Source: Colletotrichum lupini (taxonomy: Eukaryota; Ascomycota; Sordariomycetes; Glomerellales; Glomerellaceae). From it: DNA of 64,000 nucleotides. The stretch lies in assembly GCF_023278565.1 (NCBI RefSeq), contig NC_064672.1, forward strand, positions 1,736,001 through 1,800,000, in the 5' to 3' direction. Below, piece by piece: positions 8,930-19,881 of this stretch. The notes below the pieces were generated by a model, which saw only the letters and a program-made list of their open reading frames with translations, was not told the DNA's origin and ran no database searches. Numbering within the stretch: position 1 is the stretch's first letter; each line of letters starts with the position of its first letter. The position numbers and the translations under genes were made by a program.

Positions 8930-11760
8930 ATATATTACTACTTTTTTAAAATAGTACGACCGCGTATTAATCTTTTATTATATTAAACGATAATTATTAT
9001 AAAGTTAGAGAGTAATTAGACCTATAATATAATTATTATATATATCTTTATAGTTTTTAGTACTAGAATTATAAAGCGAACTTTTAAACGTTAACTTATA
9101 AAATAGGACTTATAATAAGAAGAGCGTACGGTCTTTTTTAAGGATTTATTAATTCGTATCTAAGAATTATTCTTTTAATAATGCTTAAACAATAAAGATA
9201 TCCTTTTTTAACTCTAGTCTAAAGGATTTATAATTACGGCTATAGGATTATTAATACTTCGTTAATAAAATTAGCTTTAGTAACGATAAACACTAAAATA
9301 GCTCGTAATTATACGATAATAATTAGAAGAGTTCTTTTTTAGTATACTAAAGGTTACTCGCCGTACTAAAGGGTACGGTAGAGAGTATTTTTATATATAG
9401 GTTCGCTAATAAGCTTATATTATTAGCCGAGATAAACTATATTTTATATATTATAAAACCTTTTTATAATAAGTTTAAGATTAGTTAAGTAAAATGAGGT
9501 ACTGTCGTAAAGGGTTTACGACTCCTAGACTAAATTATATTTAGTTTTAAATATATATAATAAGCTTTTACTATTTAGATTTAAGATTTATATTAGTATT
9601 AATACTTATTCGCGGTTTATTATATAGTTTTATATAGGGGTTTCTACTTATACGTCCCGGAATATATTTATATAATATCTTACCGTTATTTAATAACGGG
9701 GATTTATGCTATTACGAGTTCGTTTAGACCGAGGGAAAGAAACCGTTCTTACGTTTAGTATTTATTACTACTTTTTATAATACCGTTTAATAATAAAAAG
9801 TCTAATTATATTCTATAATTACTAAATCTTTAGTAAAAGTATTTATAACGTTAAAATTGAGAGTTAGTAGAATCGTTTTTATTAAAGTAGATTAGCATAT
9901 TAGCGGGTAAGTAATATATATCTTAGTATATATAAGTATACTTATATTTATAGGAATACTTCTAACTACTTAAGTTCCAAGGGCTATTCTATATAAATAT
10001 ACTCTCTAACCAGATTATACTTCTATTTACGTATATACTACTAATTCGTTCTAATTTTATTAACTTCGTATAAATTTAGAACTCTTATCGAATTCGTTGT
10101 TAAAAAGGTCGCCCTTATATTATTTCTAATTAGCTATAGTAACTATATTATTAACTTACGTTACGAACCGTATAAAACTTTATACAGCTAATTAACTAAA
10201 ACTAAGTTTAATAACTATTAAACGCTATTTAGAATAGTAATAATCTAGACGTATATCTTCCTTAAGCTACCTTATAAGTTTATACTTTAATTATTAAGGG
10301 CTCCCTAACTATATTAACTAAAAATACGAAGTTTAGCGAGGTTAATTATTTTTATTTTAAAACGTATTAATATCTTCGTATTTATCTAAAGTAGTATATA
10401 CGCAATAAGCTCTAACTAGAAGTTACTTTACTTAGTAAACTATAGGGCAGTATTATATAAGTTAAGTAGAGATTAGAAGACTTTAAAATTAATCTTAGAG
10501 CATTAAATAGCTTCGTAATTACGAGCGATACTAAGGATAAAAAGGAATTATAAATATAATTATAGTTTACTCTAAACTATTTACTAACGAGAATACTTAT
10601 TTCTATTTTTATAATATACTAGGTTATTTACTATTATAAACTTTATTTTCTTATTAAACTACTATAATCTCGTCTTTCCTATCGTTTTTATCCTTTTTAA
10701 CCTTTTTCTTAGCCTTTACCTCCTTTTTAACGATCTTCTTTTTTTACTTAACTAATAATTCCTCCTTAATCTTTATCGTTAGTTTAATATTAATACTTAT
10801 TAAAAGCCGTGTTTTTAGAACATTTCTATACGTTATTTTGCTTAAAGTTTTAGTTATAATTAGCTTTATATAACCTTTTCCCTTTTTTATTAACTAAGGT
10901 TTAATAACTAGCGACTTAATTCTAGTTTAAAAAATAATAAAAAGTTAGTAATTATCTTTTTCGTATAAGATCGTAGTTTTAAAAAGGAATCTCTTTAAAC
11001 TTATAGCTTCGTACGCTACTTTACGGTACTTTAAAATATTATAAGGATTTTTTATATTAATTAGAAATACTATCTACTCTATTAAAAGAATTTACTAGTT
11101 TATTATAAAATATAAAATAATAAATCGTATTATATCTTAATATAAAATAAATATTAAAAAGCGATTAAACTAAACTTTCTTAATAAACTTCTTAATAACT
11201 TAGACGTTAATATAAGTCGTTACTTAGAAACCGTTAAGTTCGTTTTTAAAAAAGGATATATTATATAATATAATAAAAATATTAATTATTAATAATTACT
11301 TTAGCTCCTTTTTTATTTACTAAATACTTCGTTCCCGCTCCTTTAAGCTTATAAGAAGAGATTTTATTAATATCGAGGCTTATACGTTTATACGTTCTTA
11401 TTATATAAAAAGGGCAGAGCCTATATAAGTATTATTATTAATTAGTCGTTTTAGAATAGCTTTATAAGGAGGTATTATAAGGTCGATTAGTTCGGTAACG
11501 TCTTATATAGAGATTAGAAGTTATTATAAATCTATATTATAATATTTATAAGCGAGCTATTAGTTTAATAACTTAAGTAAAAAGTGATTTTTACTTATAA
11601 GAGGGCAAAAAGTAATAGTTACTTTTATAATAAAGTTATAAAGAGAAGAAAAACTTTTACGTTAGGGTATAATATTGCGCGATTTTATATACTATTATAC
11701 GGTTTAATATATTACGAAATTAAAGTATTTCTTAAGCTATAAATCTCTATAACCCCTATT
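8930..11760 (+). pseudogene. RIP-ruined long reading frame 2 of the 4.9 kb element
   Basis: Long plus-strand frame(s) whose only stops are TAA/TAG. Recognisable non-random stretches include VKGLRLLD near 9,510, and YRGFLLIRPGIYL then NNGDLCYYEFV near 9,620-9,730. The RPG motif followed by LCYYE resembles the box I region of tyrosine recombinases of the DUF3435 type, but no convincing box II (HxxR...Y) was found, so this is not claimed. Function unknown; not intact. Confidence 0.45.
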
Positions 11761-11846
11761 TATAAGTTATTATACTAGTCTAGACCCTATCCTGGGTAGT
11801 GGGGTGACCGTAAAATACGATTTCTGCTTTGACATATGAAAAAAGT

Positions 11847-11880
11847 GTTTTGGCGGAGTGCCTCTTGTAGTCTGCCGTAC
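11847..11880 (-). repeat. Right 34 bp terminal inverted repeat
   Basis: Reads GTACGGCAGACTACAAGAGG inward from 11880 on the minus strand. Pairs with 6954-6987. Confidence 0.85.
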
Positions 11881-11884
11881 AGAT

Positions 11885-12499
11885 GCCTCCAGCTTGCTGT
11901 CCCGAACATATGTCGTAGAACCACTGCTGAGACTGCCTGTTCTGCAGTGGAATTATAGTTAATCACTTCGGCTTGGTCTCCAAGTCACGCATTGGAGGCG
12001 GATGTACTTTTGTACTGGCAAGGGATGTGATTACGCAAAACAAGCACGAGACAATGATTGCCGTTCTGGACCCAAATCTGCCACTATCTATTGGGGACCG
12101 CGGTATGATAGGTGTGGTGACGTGCTAGGCGCTAAACCGCATTGATAATATCCGAGTATCCGAGGTATTTTCACATTCCACAGTTTGAAGTACTCGAAGA
12201 CTCGCTTTCTCGCGGCACGAAATGGAGACTAGTGTCAGGTAATGCTGTCCGATAGATAAAGATATATCCGTGGGAACTACTCTATTCTCGTAATATCCGA
12301 AGACAACGCTCTACGCAACGCAGAAACCAATATCCTGTTCCGTACCTTCAGAATGAATTTGGTGAGATGTATTCTCTGAGACCAAATACACTCCAAATAA
12401 CAAGCTGCCTCACCTAAGATCTGCTGCCCATCATCAGCTGCCTTTCCTCATCCCCCTTCTTCCTCAATTGTTAACGGGCTAGCCATCAGAAATCTGACG
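11885..12499. other. Upstream region of the D-lactate dehydrogenase gene
   Basis: GC-normal spacer of about 600 bp with no recognisable gene. It presumably holds the promoter of the downstream gene. Confidence 0.5.
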
Positions 12500-14501
12500 A
12501 TGCGACGCTTTCTGCGCTCATCAACGCGCTCCGTTGCGCAGTGGTTGAGAGCACACCCAACGGAGCTAGCTCCTGCGGGAGACCTTTGTCGCCCCATACC
12601 AATCTTCTCTTCGTCTACCGGGGCATTCACTGGAATTTTGATCGGAACTATAGGATCTGCCCTGTGGTTTGCAGAAGGCACAGAAGGGCCTCGAAGCGAT
12701 TTCCACGCACTGCAGACTAGAAGCTATGCCAGTCCAGCATCTACAAGGAAAGTATGTTTCGACTTCTACAACACCTCATTAACGTGACTTATTGCATTTT
12801 GAGAGACTAAGGATGTACCATTAGGGAATCGCACAAATTCGCCAAGAACTCGGAGACGCTTCGGTGAGCACGGACGAAGACGATATAGAAGAGCACGGAT
12901 ATTCAGAGTGGTCGACATCCAACTCATCCGTCAGGCCGAAAGCTGTCATACGTCCAACGAGTACGCAGGATGTGGCCCGTATAGTCAAGATTTGTTCCCG
13001 CTACAGAATCCCAATGGTACCATACGGCGCGGGTTCCAGTGTAGAGGGCAATTTTTCCTCCACACACCCCGGGGTCTGCATTGACTTATCCCTTATGGAC
13101 AAGATTGTGGAGTTTCACCCAGACGACTTGGATGTGACTGTGCAGACTGGCGTAAACTGGACTCAACTTAACGAAAGCAACGAACTTAAGGCAAGTGGGT
13201 TGTTCTTGCCTCTCGATCCTAGCCCAACGGCACAGATTGGTGGCATGATTGCAACGAACTGTAGTGGAACCAATGCCATGAGATATGGCACGATGAAGGA
13301 CTATGTTCTAAGTTTGACTATTGTACTAGCGGACGGCTCTATCATTAAGACCAGGCGTCGGCCGCGCAAGACTTCAGCTGGTTACAACCTGAACGGCCTA
13401 TTTACCGGATCTGAAGGCACACTTGGAATTATCACGGAGGCAACCCTAAAACTAGCGGTTGTACCATCTGACTACAGTGTGGCAACCGCTACATTTTTAA
13501 CCGTAAATGATGCTGCGGACGCGGCGTCCAAGATGATTCGCAAAGGCATCAACCTCGCCGCTTGCGAACTGATGGATGATGAACAGATGAAAGTCATAAA
13601 CAAGAGCGGTGGGGTGGGAGGAAAGATGTGGGAAGAGTTACCGACTCTGTTTCTTAAGTTCGTGGTTCTTCACACCCAATCACAGTTATTTCAAACTGAC
13701 GAAGCACACTAGGTTTTCAGGTTCGCAACAAAACATCGAGGACAGTGTTCGGTTGGCAAAGAGCATCAGTAGTTCTTCCAAGTGCCAGACATTTCTCTCT
13801 GCGAAGAAGAAAGAAGACATGGACTCTTTGTGGTCCGCTCGCAAACAAGCTCTTTGGGCTTGCCTTGCTGCCCGCCCGGAGGGTACGGAAATCTGGTCCA
13901 CCGATGTAGCAGTTCCAATCTCACGTATGGCACAAATGATAGGTAGCGTACCGAATTCGCCTGTCTCAATTTTCGCATGCAAAGCTGACGCGTATAGAAG
14001 AGGAATCCAAAAACGATGCAATGCAGATGGGCCTCTTCTCCAGCGTACTTGGTCACGTTGGTGACGGCAACTTCCATCAGATGATCATGTATGATCCGAA
14101 GAGACCATCGGACGTAGCGAACGTAAAGGGCTTCATAAATGGAATGATGCACAAAGCTTTAGAGATGGAAGGAACTGTGTCGGTAAGACGTCGGACAATT
14201 GTTGTGCCTGAAATTCGTTCAGCTCTGATACGCAAACAGGGCGAACATGGCATCGGCATTGGGAAGAAGGTACGTCGGCGCGCACTCATGGAATGCCAAC
14301 GACACATGATGAAGTGATACTAAAAGCCGCCGTAGCATTGCTTACTTGAAGAATTGGGCTCTGATACAATTGGGGTAATGAAGGCTATCAAAGATCGCTT
14401 GGATCCTCAGTGAGTTACGCAAAGTATGAGTTGTTGCAACGCCTTTGCTGACATGAAAATCTAGCTGGCTCATGAATCCTGGGAAGATATTTGATGAATA
14501 A
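12500..14501 (+). CDS. DLD1: D-lactate dehydrogenase (cytochrome), mitochondrial, FAD-linked
   Basis: Oxidises D-lactate to pyruvate, passing electrons to cytochrome c; expected at the mitochondrial inner membrane. Seven exons: 12500-12751, 12825-13657, 13713-13942, 13998-14182, 14240-14269, 14336-14409, 14465-14501; 546 residues. The N-terminus MRRFLRSSTRSVAQWLR is a basic presequence, followed by a hydrophobic segment (TGILIGTIGSALWF). The FAD_binding_4 domain carries STDEDD...HGYSEWST and PYGAGSSVEGNF, then NCSGTNAMRYGTMKD and SAGYNLNGLF-GSEGTLGI. The FAD-oxidase_C part holds LWSARKQALW, GHVGDGNFH, GEHGIGIGKK and the terminal LMNPGKIFDE. All six introns have GT-AG borders and each join restores the family sequence, so the frame breaks between exons are introns, not mutations. 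It is intact although RIP-damaged repeats lie on both sides. Confidence 0.93.
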
Positions 14502-14509
14502 AGTTGGAA

Positions 14510-15170
14510 GTTGGCTCCTCTGAAACCACGTGTGACATACTTAGACTTCATAGACCGCAATGAGAGGTCGTTCCTTTGAGAGTGTTTCGGTCGCTGGGGT
14601 GAGTCATCTGGCTGTGACGAATAGCCAGCGTTGAAATAGTCCCATGAATCGTATTCCATCGTTCTAGCTTTCTCTGGGTAGGAATGTTTGAGGATGAGTG
14701 CTGGTTTGAAGGCTTTTTCAAGGCCATTGGGACGCATCTTTCCAACCAGCATCACACGCGAATGTTATATTCTTCTTCTCAAGCTTCGTCAGTGGTGATG
14801 CATTCTTCGCGATGTCCTTGACGGACCTTCGATAGGAGTTTGCTAATACGAGAATGCTTTGAACATCCTTGACGTATACTGGTGTCGCCCAACTGAGTAC
14901 TGCTGGATCCTTTCCAGACTACATCCTGCGTCCATTGATTCCCACGATCCGGCCGAGATACTTGACCTTCTGAATGTGGAATTCGCATTTTGCGACAGTA
15001 GGCGCCGTGCCCCTTTGGTCGATCCAGTACTTTCCGTATGTGTCTTTCGTGCTCTCTCAAAAGTCGCTGCAGATCAGAATGTGGTCTAGATGCCCAGACC
15101 GTACAGAGAAGATCGAGATGCTCTCTCCGAGGGTCGTTAACATAGGTAGTGGTGGAACGTTATAGACCAG
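14510..15170 (-). pseudogene. Ty3/gypsy pol fragment (reverse transcriptase to RNase H start), decayed
   Basis: Across three frames the minus strand reads in family order. First is TTYVNDPRREHLDL, then a degenerate active-site box HLDHILICSD (YLDDILIYSD in live elements). After that come HERHIRKVL, the thumb segment VKYLGRIVGINGRRM, VKDVQSILVLANSYRR, and ASPLTKL-KKNITF. Last are ALILKHSYPEKARTMEYDSWDY and AGYSSQPDD (the start of RNase H). Frameshifts and stops break it. Base composition is normal, unlike the RIP-burned gypsy element at 21988-31224, so it is either an older, shorter or differently treated copy. No LTRs found. It abuts the 3' end of the D-lactate dehydrogenase gene. Confidence 0.82.
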
Positions 15171-15487
15171 CACTTTCAAGGTCAGTGGGTGGGTCCACAA
15201 CCGAGGGGTACATCTCTACCTACCAATCCACTAGTTCACTGAGTGAGGTGAGTATAAGAAACCCCGCATCCCTCCTCCAAGCAAGTTCCTGCGAAAATCT
15301 CCCCCTGCCGCTATCAACCATCTGTTGAGCAAGAAGTCAGTAACCACGCTTGTGTCATTCGACGGATTCATACTCCCAGCCCATATCAGCATCATTGTAT
15401 TTCTTACACGCTTTCATTCTCACATGTTGTTCCCGTCTTCATCATTGCGAGGTCAGAATTATTGATAAGAGTTGTGCAACTCAAATT
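15171..15487. other. Upstream region of a Zn2Cys6 regulator gene
   Basis: About 320 bp without a separate gene. The frame of the next gene is open upstream to 15350, but the Zn2Cys6 protein is better started at 15488. Confidence 0.4.
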
Positions 15488-17968
15488 ATGTCCTCCGACA
15501 GTCGAGGTAGCCTTCAATTTCAACCGCCCAACAGGGCAGCGTCTCCGCCCAACTCAAAGATACGCAGGGCATACTTATCGTGCGAGACGTGCCGCAAGCG
15601 CAAAACTCGCTGTGTTGCCAACCCCTCAGGCCAGTCTCAGCCATGCCAGCGATGTGAGCTCGACGGACGAGAGTGCGTAATGCGGAGCACGAGGAACGCA
15701 TCCCGCAGGCGCCCAAGACATCAGCCGCCCCGAGACCCATCAATTTCACCAGCCTCCATAGGCAACCTCAACAACAAAGCAAACGTAACCGGCTCCATCA
15801 ACGTTGGTAGTGGTGGCGACTGTCCCAGTGACCTTGAGAGAGCCGCGGCTGACGCTGGAGTGTTCCAATGTGAGCCTTCACCCATCGAGCCGTCTCCACC
15901 AGGTTCGCAGCCATCTGCACGTAGGAGGATTATCTCAGCCCATCTGCACAACACAGCCGATGACCTGGACTTACTTACGTTCACTGCTGCTAGTCAACAA
16001 TGCAAGGACTACGAGGTAACGCCCCAAACGGTGACTTGCCAAAGTCAAGCATCAATCGTACCCACCATGCCAAGCGGAACTTCCGACTGGGAACGGTTCG
16101 TTCTGATCAAAAGACGAATTTTAAGCAAGACTGAATTGATCGAGTATCTCGACTTCTATTTTAGTATCATATGGTCGATACGTCCTGTCGTACCTCCATT
16201 CTACCGGGATCGTGAGCGGTATGGCATCTTACCGATCGAGGAGCCACTGCTAGTTCTTACACTCATCACGATCTCATCCCGCTACCACGTACTCTCCGGG
16301 CTCCACGGTGAGATTCGTTCAGAAAGAATACACTGGCAGACATGGAAGATTTGTCAGCAGTATTTGCAGTCAGCTCTCTGGGGCTCATCATACACACGTA
16401 CGCCTGGTGCCGTTGCATCCATGTTACTACTAATTGAATGGCATCCCAAGGCAATCAACAATACAGTCGCATTCAGCAATGACGAGGAACCTGAAAGTAA
16501 TGTCACGGGATCTCAAAACTTGTTGCAAAGAGAACCGCTGGGTACACAATCGGGACAGCATACTTCGTTGACGAGCCAGCAAAGATACGGCATGGCAACG
16601 CTCCTCGAAGACCTCAATATTGTCGCTCCTGCTTATAGAAGTAATAAGATGTCATGGTAAGTGCTACATTATACCAAGTTTGAGTGTCAAACCTTTCTCT
16701 TCTCATAGTTGGCCACGGACCTTTGACATGTTGCAGGATGCTTCTCTCGAATGCCATAGCTCTGGCTCAAGAAGGCTGTTGTTTTGATTACGATCAACAA
16801 AGCACAAACAAAGAACCGCTCAAATCGACAACGCAGTCTGCTAAAGATACTTTGCGGCAGCAATGGAACCAGCTAAATTGTGTTTTCATATATTTAACCG
16901 ATGAACACTTGAGCTTGCGTTTGGGGTTGCGCCCGCTTTTGCCCGAAAGCCAGCGCGAGGCAGTACGTTACCGATTCTCGACGACCTTCGCTAGCCTGCT
17001 TCCCGACAGCGCTCTCTGGGAGAGTTACTACGAACTCTTTAACGAGACAAGAAGATTGCGTACACTCCTTCAGTCCCTTCGGAAACCGGGAGTATCAACA
17101 CCACCTAGTGCCGACATCCTACCTGAAGTACAGCATGTAGACAGAGCGTTATCGCGTTGGAGAAGGAGCCACGAGAATCTAAAGGCAGACCAATCCGAGT
17201 TGCTAACCACATGCCTCGATCTTGAGTATCACTACATGGTCATGTATAGCTTCGCCCCGGCTGGCCACGTTCTGTACAACAATGTCTCCATGGCATTGGC
17301 TGATGACAAGAGACAGGCTCTGTCGGTACTGGATAAAAAAGCAGCAGATGCCAGCCGTGACATACTCTCTATTTTCACGAGGGTTTCCAGACCCTCACAC
17401 ATTACGCGGTATCTCCCTGTACGGTGCTGGTTGTTCATCGTCTCCGCCAATCTTCATCTTCTGAGGGTTAGTTTCCCTCTTCTCGTCATAACCACGAAAG
17501 CTTGAATTCGCCTTCTGAGAACTGATACTGTTGAAATTCTTCTAGAGCACCTTAATTATAAATCCACACGTGAGCGAAGCACATCAAAATGTACAGCTTT
17601 TGCGTGAATCCATCAAGTCAATGCGCGAAGGAGCCGCGGATGACATTCACATGTCGGTGCGGTATGCACGCTTCCTAGACATCCTGCTCGATGCGTCTCT
17701 TTATTCATCCTCTCGGGTACACAGCCCATCGGGAGCGGATCAAGAGGGCTTTGTCCATCAAGGGCTAGGGACGACCACAATTCCCCAAGTGAGGGATGTT
17801 CTTGATGAAGTGTCAGGTTCTCGCCAGGACACAAGTTTCATGGCGACCTCAATATTAGACGACTTAGAGATGTTCGATTTCCCTCAAAGCTTTACGGTGC
17901 ATGGAGATGCGCTTCAATGGTGGAATAACTTTGGTGCTTCTTCAATAGCTGGCTGGACGGAACCATAA
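15488..17968 (+). CDS. Zn2Cys6 fungal-specific transcription factor
   Basis: Nuclear DNA-binding regulator, 773 residues, three exons: 15488-16656, 16737-17466, 17546-17968. The binuclear zinc cluster is complete: Cys32, Cys35, Cys42, Cys53, Cys56, Cys63, with the basic RKRKTR between the second and third Cys. The middle homology region (Fungal_trans) runs from about residue 200: FYFSIIWSIRPVVPPFYR, then LTLITISSRYH, and across the first intron KMSW+MLLSNAIALAQE. Both introns are GT-AG and the joins restore the family pattern (the SW-aliphatic-ALAQE motif). The ATG at 15488 was chosen because it places the zinc cluster near the N-terminus; an in-frame ATG at 15350 would add 46 residues. Target genes cannot be inferred. 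The gene shows no RIP damage. Confidence 0.88.
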
Positions 17969-18825
17969 CTGTTATGTAGAATCCCGCTCTTCTCAATAAG
18001 CCTACACTTTTAGCTTATTGGAAGGCGAACAGACTGGATTCTGGATTTTTCAATATTCAAAGTTCTATAGAATGGCTAAGGATCGCAAAGTTGCTTCCTC
18101 TCGACGAAGCCGCTCTCGGCATCGGACCCGAGTACTTCACTGATCTTGTCACTCGTAACTAGCTGGTAAACCTTGACGTGACTCGAGCTCAATAGTGAGG
18201 AGTCTCGCGTTTTAGCTTCGTCACTATCCGTTTTCGAGTTCTTCCACGCATGCAGTCGAGTGCAATGAACCGCTGTTTCGGGAATATGAAGTCATCCCTT
18301 CCTGGTTCAGGTGTCCGGCAAGTGACAATGTCTCTTTCTACACAGTGGATGCCAGCGAATATTGGACCGAAAGTCCTTCAGTCCTGGATAATTCCGGTCC
18401 TGATTAGAATAACTGAGTAATCTGAATATTTCTTCTTCGTCATTCGGCTGTCCGAAGCCTTGACAAAACGTGCCTCTTACTGGATTGTCAAGGACAGCTG
18501 TGCGCACTTAGGAACTGCCTTCTTGTCATCTCGACAACGTTCGAGACACTGATTTAGACGAATCGATCGTTTCCGACTTTCTGTGGGTGCCAGACCTCCC
18601 GTTCTATGTATCCCAACTTTATTCATTGGCATGGGCTTTCCACTATGACGCCACGATGTTCAGAAAGTTGGGTTCACTATCGAAGCACTCACTCTGCAAG
18701 ATGGCTATAGCATAATAATTACTGAACATGATGTTGAGATGGGCACCACTTTGACCAAAGAGGGGAAGAAACAAGGCTCTAGGTGGATTTGTAAGCTTTA
18801 AATTTCTGCCCCTCGTCTGCGATAG
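17969..18825. other. Convergent spacer
   Basis: About 860 bp between the 3' ends of two converging genes. No coding signal, RNA gene or repeat recognised. Confidence 0.5.
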
Positions 18826-19881
18826 TTACCTAATGTCCGTCACCAATGGCTTCTCACGTATCGACACCGTCGCTTTGTCTTCCTCTGGGCTGATATCTAA
18901 ATCTCCCTCCCTCAACCCTCTTCTGCTTCTTTTACTCATCGGAGACGTCCGTCCATCAAAGATGTAGTCCTTCCTCGCTGTCTGCCACAACGGAGAAAGT
19001 GAACCATTTGTCTGCTCAATGGCCGGAAGTGCCAGCGTCATTCCATTGTTTTCACCATTCGTCCGGTTGTTGCTATCAGCCAACGTGGCAGAAGGTATGC
19101 TCTCGGGGCCTCGACAGTCGCAGGCGCTCATTCGAGTGAACGCCAATAGTTTGTTGAGCACGACGAATTCAACTTTGAGCTTGACGCTGTAGACAAATGG
19201 CTTGCACATTGTCTGAATCTCGAATTTGTCGCTGTATTCCAGGATGATCAGGCCTGTGTCTAGTGTAAAGACAACAGCAAACAGTGAAGCCAAGTGTCGC
19301 ACCATGTTTGCAACAGCCCTTGGTTTGATTGCACTCAACGGCTTGAGGCTTTTGTAGCCTTCGTATAGGAAGAGCGATGCGATGATGGTCTCCTGGATCG
19401 TGAAAACGACGAGTTCGACCTTTTCGTATATCTTAAAGGGCATTACGTATTGCTTGGGGCTAGTGTTGGCGAGGAAGAAGATCACCGTCTCCGGGATATG
19501 CATCGTGACGGCGTTGAAGATGATCATCGTTAAGATCCAGCGGATCTTCCGCTGGCTGTGAACAACCAGATGCAGCCGCGACCAAAGAACAATGGCCTGG
19601 CCTGTGACCATCGAGTACCAAGCGATCGGGATAATGATACTCGATGCGAAAATCGCTTTCTGGTAATAGCCAAAGTACCGCAGAATAAAGGCGATCACAT
19701 TGATGTTGATGCCAGTATTAGACACGATCATACTCCAGAAGTATCTTCCTCGTCGGCGCTTGAACGTTGTGAATATGGAGAAAAAGGTTTCGATCGTATT
19801 GTAGTATGCGGTCGCAGCGAATGCAATCATTACCATCGCCTGGACCTGCGAGACCGAGATGGTGCCCGTCTCTCCAGCCAT
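18826..19881 (-). CDS. Seven-helix integral membrane protein (DUF7703-like)
   Basis: Single exon, 351 residues. About seven hydrophobic segments lie in the first 250 residues. The first (VQAMVMIAFAATAYYNTIE) is followed by a short loop with FTTFKRRRGRYFWSMIVSNTG, the signature I associate with the fungal DUF7703 family. Later helices include IIIPIAWYSMVTGQAIVLW and IRWILTMIIFNAVTMHIPETVIFFLA. The last 100 residues are a hydrophilic, probably cytosolic tail with a basic KRSRRGLR patch. The layout resembles fungal GPCR-like or PTH11-neighbouring families, but no ligand or G-protein evidence is visible. Function unknown. Confidence 0.82.
   Translation of the reverse strand: MAGETGTISVSQVQAMVMIAFAATAYYNTIETFFSIFTTFKRRRGRYFWSMIVSNTGININVIAFILRYFGYYQKAIFASSIIIPIAWYSMVTGQAIVLWSRLHLVVHSQRKIRWILTMIIFNAVTMHIPETVIFFLANTSPKQYVMPFKIYEKVELVVFTIQETIIASLFLYEGYKSLKPLSAIKPRAVANMVRHLASLFAVVFTLDTGLIILEYSDKFEIQTMCKPFVYSVKLKVEFVVLNKLLAFTRMSACDCRGPESIPSATLADSNNRTNGENNGMTLALPAIEQTNGSLSPLWQTARKDYIFDGRTSPMSKRSRRGLREGDLDISPEEDKATVSIREKPLVTDIR

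Larger units (their letters stand above)
6954..11880 (+). mobile_element. 4.9 kb RIP-degraded element with 34 bp terminal inverted repeats
   Basis: Two 34 bp ends, 6954-6987 and 11847-11880, are inverted copies differing at two positions, both transitions. They enclose about 4.86 kb that is mostly extremely AT-rich. Flanking AGAT at 6950-6953 and 11881-11884 could be a 4 bp target duplication but is short enough to be chance. The interior holds two plus-strand frames that read through if TAA/TAG are taken as mutated CAA/CAG. I could not place it in a superfamily. A nested structure (a larger element inside a small inverted-repeat element) is also possible, because GC-normal DNA continues for some 25-30 bp inside both ends before AT-rich DNA starts. 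Confidence 0.65.

Noticed and set aside
9500..9800. A Starship captain (DUF3435 tyrosine recombinase) in the 4.9 kb element
   Set aside because: An RPG motif and an LCYYE segment are suggestive, but no box II HxxR or catalytic Tyr could be placed, and the inverted ends argue for a DNA transposon.
13609..14330. Apparent frameshifts and stops in the D-lactate dehydrogenase gene
   Set aside because: Each break coincides with GT-AG borders of 55-66 bp and the joins restore family sequence, so they are introns.
14342..14755. Minus-strand 137-codon frame as a host gene
   Set aside because: Part overlaps the D-lactate dehydrogenase 3' exons and the rest is one frame of the broken gypsy RNase H region.
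15350..15487. Upstream in-frame start of the Zn2Cys6 gene at 15350
   Set aside because: The extra 46 residues are unlike the family N-terminus; the ATG at 15488 places the zinc cluster at residues 32-63.
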